Origin: Hirsutella rhossiliensis
Taxonomy: Eukaryota; Ascomycota; Sordariomycetes; Hypocreales; Ophiocordycipitaceae
DNA: 64,000 nucleotides
Direction: 5' to 3'
Assembly: GCF_020360975.1 (NCBI RefSeq)
Contig: NW_025408669.1
Coordinates: 7,998,001-8,062,000 of the forward strand
A model generated the notes under the pieces. The model was not told the DNA's origin, did not search any database, and was given only the letters and a program-made list of their open reading frames with translations. The position numbers and the translations under genes were made by a program. This document shows positions 1-10,189 of the stretch, piece after piece (the stretch's first letter is position 1; every line of letters starts with the position of its first letter).

Positions 1-229
1 CTTCTGGGCATGTAATGTGGTATTCTTTCAGGGGAGAGGGTGCATGGCTGGGACGGCGAGGAGCCGGAGCTTGCATCTCTTTGGTGTATTGGGAACAAGA
101 GGGCAGCATAATGTGCGACGCGGGACACTCCCAAGGCAAACCGGCCTCGCAAAGACGAGCGAACTCATGAGGCATTGATAAGCAATAAAAGCGGCAGTGC
201 GTGTCAAGGTCGATTGGCCAAACACTCCT

Positions 230-1337
230 TTACATGAAATCGTCCTCCCAATCAGCGTCTCTGTCCTGGTTACTCGTCGAAGCCATGTTTTCTTCAGTGA
301 AGATGTCATCATAGGCGTGGTCCTTTTGCCACTTCTTTTCCTTCCACTCCTGCGCCTGGCGGGCCTCTTCTTTTTTCTGATGGTGAGGAGTAGAGGTCAG
401 CGCTTTACTGCAGTCGGGCCGTGGCCAGTGTCAGGCAGCAGCGGTAGCCGGGGTAAGACAAAGAAGTGTGTGAGTAAAGGGGCCGATGGTGACTTGACTG
501 ACTCGTTGCTGCTGTGCTGCCTGGTCTCTCCTCCGCAACTCCATCAGGTGATCGTCCCGCTCCTGTTTCAGATCGGGCTTCTTCTCGACCCTGGTCTTGT
601 TGAGACGGTTGACGATGGGGTTTTCGCGCTGGACGACGAGTACGCGCTTGACCTGCGGGATTGACGTTGAGTTTTTCTGTCTCTCCCTCTTGACGGAGAC
701 AACGATAGCCTGGGTGAGAAGGGGATAAGGGGAGGCAGACCTTTCGCTGATCCTTGAAGCTGACTTGGCCGACTTCCATGCTTCCATCTTTTTTAAGGTT
801 GGACCAGGGCGTGAATATGACGGTGATGTTGTCCTTTTTGTTACCTGCCAGAAGACATGGCGGTTAGGCTGGAATTTGGTCGATGGCGGAGAGGGTGTGG
901 AAACGCGCCTTCGATGGAGTTTGCCTTTGTCAGCTGGGCAAGGTCGGCGACGAGGGCTTCGGGCAGCGCGTCCCATGATTGACCGTCCTGCATGCGGAGG
1001 TATATGTGGGCGCTGGAGAGCTTGTCGACATGGAACTGGAAGTAAAAACAGGGTGTAAGTCCATTGCTCAGGGCAGGGAGGCAGGCCCGGTCACATCATA
1101 CCCTGGAGGGCGATGATTAGCAACAACAGCGAGAGCAGAAGCAGAGCTGTGCCAGAACGCCTCACCAGACATCTTGCTCCCAACCAAACTTGATCAAGTC
1201 CTCGTCTGTCCCATTGTATCAGCCAATCTGCGGCATTTCTCCCGGCTCATCCAAGAGCCCTCACTCTCAAACTTGTCCTTGCCGACATAGACGAAGCCCG
1301 GAGGGTCGACGACGTCGGACGTAAAGTAGTAGACCAT
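230..1337 (-). CDS. JLP2: JLP2/CCDC25 family protein (NFACT-R/DUF814)
   Basis: Conserved eukaryotic protein of about 200 residues related to yeast Jlp2 and human CCDC25, which carry the NFACT-R (DUF814) domain; the molecular role in fungi is not well defined. The start reads MVYYFTS, followed by GKDKFE, then [17 protein letters not shown], then [19 protein letters not shown], a charged helical stretch with [11 protein letters not shown], and an acidic end DWEDDFM before the stop at 230-232. All these blocks are typical of the family in order. The gene is split by at least three introns; the first is 1206-1264. The splice site before HVDKL (near 1037) does not join cleanly to the preceding exon in my reading, so exon borders there are approximate. 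Family call is firm; function is inferred only from homology. Confidence 0.9.
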
Positions 1338-2616
1338 GCCTGGCTTTCCCCGGCCCGGACTACGGCTGTATGCTGTGTGCTACAATGGACCCTTCGACTC
1401 TCGCCGGGCCCGGAGAGAGGCTGGCGTGCAGATGTGGCAGGGCTTGTGGCCGTGTGAGCGCGGAGTAAGATGGAAGAGGATTGGGCTTCTTTTGGTGGTG
1501 GCGAGGATCAGATGGTGCGTGGGAAAAGGGTACATGGGTGCTAGCTGGCACGTGGCAAGATGGGGGGGCGGTCGAGATGTGCCGAATGTACTGCGTTCAC
1601 GTGATGCAACCAGCATTTGCTGCGCGAACGTGCATCCAGCCCGGCATGACAAAACATCACCATCGACACGGCCCAAAATGCCTTTTCCCCGACCGGAACA
1701 TTGTGGCCGGCGACCCCTTGCTGCCGCTATTCTGTGTCACGGCTACCTGCAGCTCGTCCGCCGTCACCAAAGTACCGAAAAAGGCCCCGACAGAGGGCTG
1801 TGATGACTCTCTCCTCGCACCTCCCCTCGCGCCTCTCCTCGGCCAACCGACGGCGACTGCAGCGGGGACTGCAAAGAGAAATGAAGAGGGGGAGAGTGTG
1901 GGGGCAAGAGAGATGGAAGGGTCAATATTTGGGTGACAGGGCCAACCTGGGCATCTTGTCCAGTGTCTCAAGTCTTTGCTTCTTCCGTCTCTTCTCTCCC
2001 GGCTCCGCCCCGAAGCACTTCGCCGTGGGCAACGTCAACTAACTCTTGCAGTGTGCGTGGTGATCCTGCCCTGGCTTCTCTCCGGTGGGCCCTTGACTCT
2101 CAGCCCCGGCCCAGGTGAGTCGGTTGCACAAGTCAGTTAGTCCGGCCTTTGGGGTCAGAAAGGGCGGGCGGCCCTGGCCTGGCACCCCGAAAGACTTCGG
2201 CGCACTATTCCCCACGCGCCTCCTCCGGCCAGGTCGGGCAAGAAGCCTTGTGGCCACGCCCGGCGCTGCTGATCTGCCTCGTGCGGCAGCGATGGCTGGC
2301 CTTGGCTCGCCTTCTAGTGTTGGCCGGGGTCCAAGGCATCACATGGACGGTAGAATCGACAACCGAGATAATAAGCTTCTCTTTTGTTACGAACCTGGAG
2401 CCGCTCACCACCCCGATCTGGATTTCGGCTGCCCTCCGAAATTGAACGCTTCAATCTTAGATTACATGTAACAGCCGCTCGCTCTCAGGAAATCACTCGC
2501 ATGGCTCATGGCCAGCTTCTTCCACCCTCGCCCGCCCAAACGCCATCCTCAAGTACAAGTGAGAGAGGGAACCACAATTGGCTAGGAAAGGTCGTAACGC
2601 ATCTGCGCCGGACAAG
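1338..2616. other. Intergenic, upstream of JLP2
   Basis: About 1.28 kb between two minus-strand genes. It should hold the promoter and 5' leader of the JLP2 gene and the 3' end of the velvet gene. Open frames here are short, overlap in several frames and have no recognisable domain. I see no RNA gene or transposon. Confidence 0.5.
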
Positions 2617-3312
2617 TCATGGCGCTCGCGGCATCGAGATGCCTGCATCTCGGGCCTTGCGCATCAGAGAACGCTCGTCTGAGGCTGCAAGGGTGGTCAG
2701 CATGCTGTTGGTCCGCTCGCAGCCCACACCAGCATAATTCTTACATGGACTCTCGGGAGAGACTTGGGAGTTGGATACGGAAACGGCTCTCGTGTCGAGC
2801 TGCTCGACCAGGGCCGCACCCGCGTAATCCCCGGGCAAGAACTCGTAGATGTCGACACGGATGACGTACGTCCCTGGATACGATATCGACAGGTCTGTAA
2901 AGGGAAACACAAACGACTCCCTGCCCGTCTTGGAACTGGCGACTTGGAATCTGCTGACGGCCTTTGTGCCCTGCAGATATCCGTCGAGGACGGACCCTCG
3001 TCGGTCCAGGACGGTGACCGTGGCAAAGTAGTCGACGTTGGGATCGGCCTGTCGTGCCGACTGCTTGGCGATGACTGGCGGATACAGATAAGTCCCAGCC
3101 TGCGTCCTCTTCGGCGGCTGTACGCCAATCTTGTTGTCGGCCATGCTGCAGCGAACGCGAACCTGTTCTCTCGCTTGAAAAGGATGGTCCGTTCTTTGGC
3201 TGGATGGGTAGCTGACTCTGGCCGGCATGGCTGGGGCCTTGATATATCCGCCGGGAGACCCTTTGAAGCGACGGAGTGAACTTGGAGTGGCCCCAACCGT
3301 GGCAAGGCGCAA
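2617..3312 (-). CDS. Small velvet-domain protein
   Basis: Velvet factors (VeA, VelB, VosA, VelC) are fungal regulators with an NF-kB-like DNA-binding fold that control development and secondary metabolism. Here almost the whole protein is one divergent velvet domain: an N-terminal strand region with REQVRVRC, a LYPPVIAKQ block equivalent to the family's PPPIVQL, then YFATVTVLD, the core FVFPFTDLSISYPGTYVIRV (the family's FVFxDLSV...GxYRLRF strand), and the tail SDERSLMRKARDAGISMP. A 60-bp intron at 2685-2744 (gtaaga...ttgcag) joins ...SPES to SSDERS; being a multiple of three, it does not break the reading frame. The likely start is the Met at 3228 (183 aa), just before PARVSYP; an in-frame Met at 3312 gives 211 aa. 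There is no long Pro/Ser-rich extension or PEST region as in VeA. I cannot assign it to a named subfamily. Confidence 0.78.
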   Translation of the reverse strand: MRLATVGATPSSLRRFKGSPGGYIKAPAMPARVSYPSSQRTDHPFQAREQVRVRCSMADNKIGVQPPKRTQAGTYLYPPVIAKQSARQADPNVDYFATVTVLDRRGSVLDGYLQGTKAVSRFQVASSKTGRESFVFPFTDLSISYPGTYVIRVDIYEFLPGDYAGAALVEQLDTRAVSVSNSQVSPESPCKNYAGVGCERTNSMLTTLAASDERSLMRKARDAGISMPRAP

Positions 3313-5279
3313 ATCCCAGACACAACGGTCACCCGTGTGTAGGTTGGTCCAAGGACTGCGTTTGCGCGCGATGGCGAAACCCCGACGTTTTTCGCAAAAG
3401 GATGAGCCGGGTCAAGCTGTGACAATAGGCTTGTCTGTTACTTGGCGGTGACACAGGCAGGCAGAATCGAGTCGCCGAGGTGGGTGTGTCGGGCCGGGCG
3501 GTAGCAAGGCAGCGAGGGTTGATGGAGGGAGGAGCCGTGGCGCGTGAGGAGACGAAGAGGGCTCGATGGTAACAAGGCTCAACGAGAGTAATCATCAGGG
3601 CCGGTGGAAGGGGCACATATATATCTGCGTCACTCGGGGCAAGCAGGTTGCTGTCTTGTCCCTTGGGAAAAGTTTCTCAATGGGACGCACAGCCTGGGAC
3701 AGCATTGGCTGATGATGCTACAGTGCACACGCCAAGCGGGAGTGACCTATCAACGCCCGGGGAAAGGGCCGGCGGCCAGCGCTGAAATAGAGATGTTGTC
3801 TCTTCCTCTTGTCTTACAGGGCATGAGGCATCAAGATATGCCAGTGGGCCACCCCCCAAGGGTCGACGGATCCTGGGCCAATGGGGTTGCGTACCAGCCG
3901 CGTGAACGCAGACGCGCAGGTTCCGAGGTTCCAGCCCAGCGGTTCGGGACGCCAGTGCTGGGAGGGCGAAGAGATCACTATGTAATCTGAGCCATCTCAG
4001 ACACGTGCCTCGGATCTCTCTCTTTCTGTCGCTGTCCTCCTTTGGGCCATGGAGAAAACTTGGCGCGCCCGGCCGGGGCCTGCCTGGCACTTGTGCCCCC
4101 TCGCTCAGCCCGTGTCTCAGGCGCGAGGTGACGGAGAGGGCCTAACAATAAAGTGCCCGACAGCCTGGGTCGATGGCATTCCGTGAAGAGGGACGAGTTC
4201 CTGCACGATGCCGCTGTTCGGACCCCGGCTGGGCTCGGGGGCTTACAAGGGACGCCCCCCCTCCCCCTTCCGGTCTCTTCCCTTTACCCCCATGTTGGCC
4301 GGGCTGCGCAAAGAGATGACATCTTTGGACCTCGACCTACGTCTTTTCTCCTCCTCTGTCGCCAACCTGCGTACGCCTGTCTTGTCTCGTCTCCCCTCTC
4401 CCGCCCCCATCCCCTGCAACGAGGTGTCGGCTTTTCTCGGGGTGGTGTCCTCGCACCACACCCCCGGAAAGCCTTTGTCTTAATGGCTCACGCGCGATGC
4501 CAGGCTAATCAAACGCCGGAAGGCCAGCCGTCACGGCAGGGAAAAGCAAGAGGCTGGGGAGGGAGGATGGAAGCTGGACTGGAGAGAGACTCGTCGAGTG
4601 GCACACAAGGATCAAGCCATGACGAGGGACTCGCGTGTTTCCTTTTCTCAGAATGAAGTAAAGGTGCGGTATGAGAGGCCAATAGAAGTCAGGGGAAAGA
4701 TGAGGACGAGTCGATAGGAGAACTCCCGGCGACTTGGGACCTTGCGACGCCGCGCCACCCCGGGGCCAGGATTTGACAGACGCCGGACAGGGGTTTTGAC
4801 CTGACCCGGTGTCCCGGTCCATATCAGACATTTCTACGACGGAAAAGGCCACGATTGGTGTGCATCAGCCTCGCAAGGTCTTTTTTATTTCTTGTTTGTT
4901 TTCGTAATTACTTACTATTTGTTTCGTCTCGCGTTTTCCTTGTTTATGGCGGTGACGCCGGGCTCTTTTCTCTTTTCCCATCCTCCCTCCCGTTATCTCC
5001 GTTGGCCACTCTCTCCCCTCTTGTTCTGTTGCTTCTTTCCACATCTTTTGCCCCCCCGCCTCCTTATCTTGAGAGAATGGCATCGCAATGTCAGCCATCG
5101 GGTTCTCTTCCACATTCAGGGAGGAAGCAAAGCAAGAACCGCACAGGGGGGAGAGATGACTAAGGGGCCGCACAGCCCGATCCTGTGTGTGAGTGCGTGT
5201 GTGTGACGATGTCGGAGCCTGTCTTGCGATCTGCATGTCTGTCTGATCTCGTTCACGTGAATCAAAAAGAAAGGTGAGC

Positions 5280-5299
5280 GAGAGAGAGAGAGAGAGAGA
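5280..5299. repeat. (GA)10 microsatellite
   Basis: Ten uninterrupted GA dinucleotides within a purine-rich stretch of the long interval between the velvet gene and the secreted-protein gene. Confidence 0.95.
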
Positions 5300-5940
5300 A
5301 GAGGGGAGGGAGTGGTAATTTGAGTCAGACCAGGCGGTATGGTCTCCAATGAGATAAGCGAACGCGAGCAGTGGCTGATTGATTCAGACACGCTGCAAAA
5401 CTCCTTGGCCCTGGGCTTGTCGTCATTGATGTTCAGTGACGCGACCCGTCTGGAAGAGCGAGAACGACCTTGGGTGAGCGATGGGTGGACTCGCTTGGCC
5501 TCTTTGCCGTCTGTGATACCAACACCACGGCCCTTTGCTCTGCAGCCGACATGGGAGAGCGGAGACGAGTGAGCTTTCTTTTTCTGCCGTTCTGTAACCT
5601 TCATTCCTCTCCCGTCTCATCTAATCACGTCGTATTCCACGCCCATCTCGTCCCTCCTGTCCCTCGGGACGGGGAGGAGGAAAGGCGCCCGTCGTCGTTT
5701 CTTTCCATGTCACAGAACCCCGTCTCAGCAATGAGAGCTGAAAGCTTTTGGGGTAGGCGGCGACGGCGCACCCCCTCCCCGCTGAAGGCCGGACAACAAG
5801 TGACAGACAGGCCCCCCCGTCCGCATTCCATTTCAGCCATTTTGGAGAGGGACATGTCGCGCGGCCCGAAAGCCGATATGGGCACGCTTCGGGACAGGGG
5901 TAGACGGTCACGGCACGCCCCAGGCGCCCATGCAGGGATT

Positions 5941-5969
5941 GAGGGGGAAGGGGGGGAGGGGGGGGGGCG
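5941..5969 (+). repeat. G-rich tract
   Basis: A 29-bp tract made almost only of G on the plus strand, with several runs of five or more G. It could form a quadruplex, but no function is shown. Confidence 0.85.
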
Positions 5970-6909
5970 ACTTGTACGAACGACAGGTCGGGTGTTTTGG
6001 ATACGAAGTACACGATGCTGAAACCCCCTGAACTGGGTGCTGGATCTCGCAGCGCTTTTCGTCCAACGAGACGCGACGGTCTTTTCTTCTGCCCAGGCCT
6101 CGTCGGGTCCTCGTTGGCTGTGGCAGGCGGGGAGGGCGGAGGCTGAGAGGCTGAGATGCCGAGAGTTTCCGGTGGCCGGCGCGCGTGTCCCGGAAGAGGC
6201 GCGCGCCGGGTCGGGGCTGACGTCGGCTTGGGAGCTGCCAAAAATAAAGATGGAAAGAGACAGGATCAAGGGCAGGGTCTGGGCTCGCGTGCAATGGTCC
6301 GGGCAGCCGATGCTTGATGCCTGACGTGAATGTATTGTACGACGTATTTGCAGAACGACAAGAGCCGCGGCGCCTCTTGTTTGCTTACGTGGAATCTGAC
6401 GTAAAGGCAGGCAGGAGAATATGGCCACGAGTCGGTGGCTTTCTCCTTTCTTTTTTTCCCACTTCATTCCTGAAAACGTATGTTCTCTTTGCGTTTGTGC
6501 ACGCGGATTGGGACAAAGTATGCTCAAGCCTTGGGGGGTTGAGGCTTGATGGAGGCCGATGCTAGCCAGGCGGGACAGGAGAGAGAGAGTTTGTGGCCAC
6601 GATGATGAACCAAAGGGGCGGCGCTCAAGGTTTGAAAAAAGACAAAAGGCATCAGGATACGGCCTACATATACTCTCTTTCCCCGCCTCTGGCCTTTTGT
6701 CCCCCTGGTCATGTTCGTGCCTCTCCTGCTTCTTCGGCCGTGGATCGATCTCATGGTTGCCGTTGTCGCCGTGCTGTGCCCAGAGGGTTGGATCCTCGTG
6801 ATACTCTGGTCAGCCTAGCATCGTTGGGCGACTGAAACTGACTCTATCCGGCGCTTATGAAGCCTCTCGAATTTTTTCTTCCAGGAAATCATCTCGACGG
6901 GTTTGGAGA

Positions 6910-7473
6910 ATGGCGCGGCCGTGCTTCAAGTTTGTGCTGGCCTGGCTCCTCGCCATGGTCGGAGCCGGGCACAGTGTCACGGGCCTGGTGGCACCGCCAA
7001 GGACGTGGGCGGACATGGTGCATCTCGCCAAGAACAACGACGCGGACCCGGAGGCGCCACACGAGCCATTAAGCGCCGAGGGGCAGGCGCTGCTTATCCA
7101 GGCGCGGACCGAGATGCGGTGCCGGTACGCCTTCACGGACCTCAAGCGGACGTACAAGATATACCGCATCTTCCTGGGCCACAGCATGGTAGCGTACCCG
7201 GGATGGTGCGAGGCGATAGAGGCGGCGGTGCGTGGCCTGTGCGGCAAGGACAAGCTGGGCCCGGACGAGATCGAGTGGCTACGGTGCGACACGGACGGGC
7301 ACGACCTGCTGTGGCAGCGGGGGGCGGTGGCGACGTTCAAGCTCAATGTGCCGACCGAGGTGCGGCCGCGGTGCGTGACGGAGGCGGTGAGGGCGTCGGT
7401 GCCGGGGTCGCAGGTGGGATGGATGGGGCAGAGGGGGTGCTACGAGGCATATGGGTTTGAGATTGAGTATTGA
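6910..7473 (+). CDS. Small secreted cysteine-containing protein, unknown function
   Basis: Single-exon gene of 187 codons. Residues 1-25 form a signal peptide: a basic start (MARPCFK), a hydrophobic core (FVLAWLLAMVGAG) and a small-residue cleavage region. The mature part of about 160 residues has six cysteines (in RTEMRC, GWC, GLC, LRC, RC and GC), an even number consistent with three disulphides. The last residues read GFEIEY. The start at 6910 is preferred because it directly begins the signal peptide. I do not recognise a family; size, secretion signal and even cysteine count fit an effector-like or cell-wall-associated secreted protein, which is inference. The frame is intact and GC-rich like the neighbouring genes. 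Confidence 0.72.
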   Translation: MARPCFKFVLAWLLAMVGAGHSVTGLVAPPRTWADMVHLAKNNDADPEAPHEPLSAEGQALLIQARTEMRCRYAFTDLKRTYKIYRIFLGHSMVAYPGWCEAIEAAVRGLCGKDKLGPDEIEWLRCDTDGHDLLWQRGAVATFKLNVPTEVRPRCVTEAVRASVPGSQVGWMGQRGCYEAYGFEIEY

Positions 7474-8150
7474 TGCGGTGGTGATGATGGTGGTGATGAT
7501 GGTGGAGGAAAAGGAATCGAGGCGTGGTGTGGTATGAGGTGTCGATGAAGATGATGACGATGATGAGAGGTTCGGGCAGAGCCGAGGACAGCCGGGGGCG
7601 GTTAGAACAGGCAGGGACGATAAGTGTCACGCTCCCGCGGTTGACCGTCGACAGGCCAACAACATGTCAATGTTTGCTGAGGGGGAAAGAGTGTCATCAT
7701 TTGGATAAGAAATAGGTACAGCACGCCTGCTGACTCCTTCTCCTGACTGAGGAGCTCGACGGTACGGACGGAGTATTACTCCGTACCTCGGCGTGAGGTG
7801 CTTCAGAGCAGACATAACCCCGCTACGGTGGGGTATGGACGGCAAGCGGGTAGCGGGGCAGCGGCGTGCATGCTCGCTCGGGGTTTCTCTCGTCACCTAC
7901 GGGCAACGGCGACTCCATGGTCTTTTGCCGAGCCAACCTCGGGCTCACGGCACGCTTCTCGACAGTCTCTGCAACCACACTTGGCCACTCTCGACGGTCT
8001 TCTCCCATCATCGTCGACGACGCCCGCTTTCTGCTCTCCTCAGCACCGCCCAGCTTTGCCCGACAGCTTCGCGGATCTCGTCCGTCTCGCACCGTCTCGG
8101 GCATCAGCCGCCCGACCTCAACCTCACATCGTCTCCCCCCCGCCGCCACC
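7474..8150. other. Intergenic, 5' region of the prolidase gene
   Basis: About 680 bp. It starts with an imperfect TGG/TGA trinucleotide repeat (roughly 7478-7570) just after the secreted-protein stop. A short palindrome with an ACGGAGTA half-site lies at 7768-7784. The last 200 bases are CT-rich and end in a good start context (GCCACC before ATG), so this is probably the promoter and leader of the downstream gene. Confidence 0.55.
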
Positions 8151-9749
8151 ATGGTCGCCCAGGACTTCGAGTCTGTCCTCAAGGGCAGGTACCCGGCCAA
8201 GGCGCATGCCAAGCGCGTCGTCGACATCATCCGCCGACAGGTGCCCGACGCAAACGGCGTCCTCTACCTCGAGAGCCGCATGACCAAGCTGCAAGAGGAC
8301 AACGACTCTCCAGAGCACTTCCGGTACGGCTGCCGCCTCTCCCTACCTGCGCCATCAGTCTAACTCTCCCAAGCCAGCGCCGATACTTCTACTACCTCAC
8401 CGGCTGCAACCTCGCCGACTGCCGCTTTGCCTACGACATCCAGGCCTCCAAGGCCATCCTCTTCATCCCCCCCATCGACCCCAGCGACGTCATCTGGTCC
8501 GGCCTGCCCGTCAGCGCCGACAATGCCTTGCAAATGTACGACGTCGACGAGGTCAAGTTCACCACCGACGTCAACCCGACCCTGACCCACCTCGCCACCC
8601 AGAACCCAAAGTCGACCGTCTTTGCCATTGCCGGCCAAGTCTCGGACAATGTCACCTTTCTCGAGTTTGACAACAAGGACTTTGCCGCCCTCAAAGACGC
8701 TGTCGAGGTGGCCCGCGTCGTCAAGGACGAGTTTGAGGTGGCCCTCATGCGCAAGGCCAACCACATCTCCAGCCTGGGCCACAAGGCCGTCCTCGAGCGC
8801 GCCCGGACCGCCGCCTACGAAAGGGAGCTCGAGGCCGCCTTCCTGGGAAAGTGCGTCGCCCTCGGCGCAAAGGAAATGGCCTACCACCCCATCCTCGCCG
8901 GCGGCAAGGCGGCTGCCACGCTGCACTACGTCGATAACAACGCGCCCCTTGAGGGCAAGCTCAATGTCCTGGTAGACGCGGGCGCCGAGTGGGACAATTA
9001 TGCCGCCGACATTGTTAGTCTGTTGCTCGCCCGCCTTGGACTCTGCTAACCCTTGCAGACGAGGACCTTTCCCTTGTCGGGCAAGTTTTCCAAAGAGTCG
9101 CGCGACATTTACGATGTTGTCTACAAGATGCAAAAGGACTGCATCGCCATGATCAAGGCCGGCGTGCTTTGGGACGACGTGCACCTCCACGCCCACCGCG
9201 TCGCCGTTGACGGACTCTTGTCCCTCGGCATCCTCAGGGGCGACGCCGAGGAGATTCTCGAGGCCCGGACAAGCGCCGCCTTTTTCCCCCACGGCCTGGG
9301 TCACTACCTCGGGCTGGATACGCACGATGTCGGGGGCAACCCCAACCGTCATGATACGGATGCCTTTTTCCGCTATCTGAGGCTGCGCGGCCGGGTGCCC
9401 GCGGGGAGTGTTGTCACGGTCGAGCCAGGGGTGAGTGAGACTCGAGTTGAACATGGCAATTTGCTTGAGTGCTGAACCTTGCAGGTCTACTTTTGCGAGT
9501 TCATCATCCAGCCGTATCTTGATGACCCCGTGCACGGCAAGTACATTAACTCGGCCGTCTTGGACAAGTACTGGGACGTGGGCGGCGTGCGGTAAGAAGC
9601 CTCCTAGACCTCGTATACATGTGCTGGATAGCAGACTAACGGCTGTGTATAGCATCGAAGACAATGTGCTGGTCACGGAGAGCGGGAGCGAGAACTTGAC
9701 GTCGGCGACCAAGGAGCCCGGCGAGATTGAAGCCGTCATTTGCCGCTAG
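8151..9749 (+). CDS. pepP: Xaa-Pro aminopeptidase/prolidase, M24B family
   Basis: Metallopeptidase that cleaves next to proline, probably cytosolic, used in peptide turnover. Five exons encode 462 aa; introns are 8324-8373, 9014-9058, 9431-9484 and 9592-9652, and removing them gives one open frame. Residues 1 to about 200 form the N-terminal aminopeptidase-P domain (with [13 protein letters not shown]). The C-terminal pita-bread domain keeps the dinuclear metal ligands: Asp in [19 protein letters not shown] (two Asp), His in [16 protein letters not shown], Glu in VEPGVYF and Glu in IEDNVLVTE. The start is the ATG in a strong context at 8151; an upstream in-frame extension is leader sequence. 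Length and motifs match fungal PepP, so function is assigned with confidence. Confidence 0.95.
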
Positions 9750-10189
9750 CCGAGTCGCGATGCGTCCATTCTGGCAAGGTGAAACGTAAATAAGGGGCCG
9801 GCACAGGGGTCCCGGGGCTGGATCCAAGTTGAGACGGCTGCAATACAAGAATGAAGGACATGTGTTGATGATGGGCGTGTTTACGATGGACAAGGACACA
9901 TGTGTATTCGTATGTTCGTATATTCGTATGTGAAATGTTGTTTGCCAAGATGGAGTGCCTTGTCTCCCCTTTTGCCCTGCTATCATGCACGGCCCACAGT
10001 GTCCTAAAACCTCCCTAGGCCTTCATTTAATAAAAAAAAACCCCTACGAGGCACCGCCGCTGCAGAATCAACGGGAGAAAGAAAGGGGCGAACAAAGAAG
10101 CGAGATCAAAGGGACGATGGAGCCGGAATTCTCGAGCTGAGGAGTTTCTCACAACATGCCTCTCCTTTTTTCCACCATCCGGAGCCGAG
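9750..10189. other. Intergenic between prolidase and RFK-like gene
   Basis: About 440 bp between two plus-strand genes. It holds an AATAAAA-type sequence followed by an A run near 10027-10040 that may serve 3' processing. No gene seen. Confidence 0.45.

Larger units (their letters stand above)
3313..6909. other. Long gene-poor interval upstream of the velvet gene
   Basis: Nearly 3.6 kb with no recognisable coding domain. It contains pyrimidine- and purine-rich tracts, a GA microsatellite at 5280-5299 and a G-rich run at 5941-5969. Open frames of up to 300 codons exist on both strands, but they have compositionally biased Ser/Pro/Arg-rich translations and overlap one another. The interval probably holds the promoter and a long leader of the velvet gene and the promoter of the secreted protein at 6910; a non-coding transcript is possible but not shown. 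Confidence 0.5.

Noticed and set aside
5625..6527. 300-codon open frame on the minus strand in the gene-free interval
   Set aside because: Ser/Pro/Arg-rich translation with no domain, overlapped by similar frames on both strands; typical of GC-rich non-coding DNA.
7793..8150. N-terminal extension of the prolidase
   Set aside because: The upstream sequence is in a different frame from the true start exon and reads low-complexity; the ATG at 8151 is in a good context and begins the family's N-terminus.
8360..9739. 459-codon frame antisense to the prolidase
   Set aside because: Shadow of a strongly biased coding sequence; Gly/Val/Asp-rich translation with no domain, and it crosses three prolidase introns.
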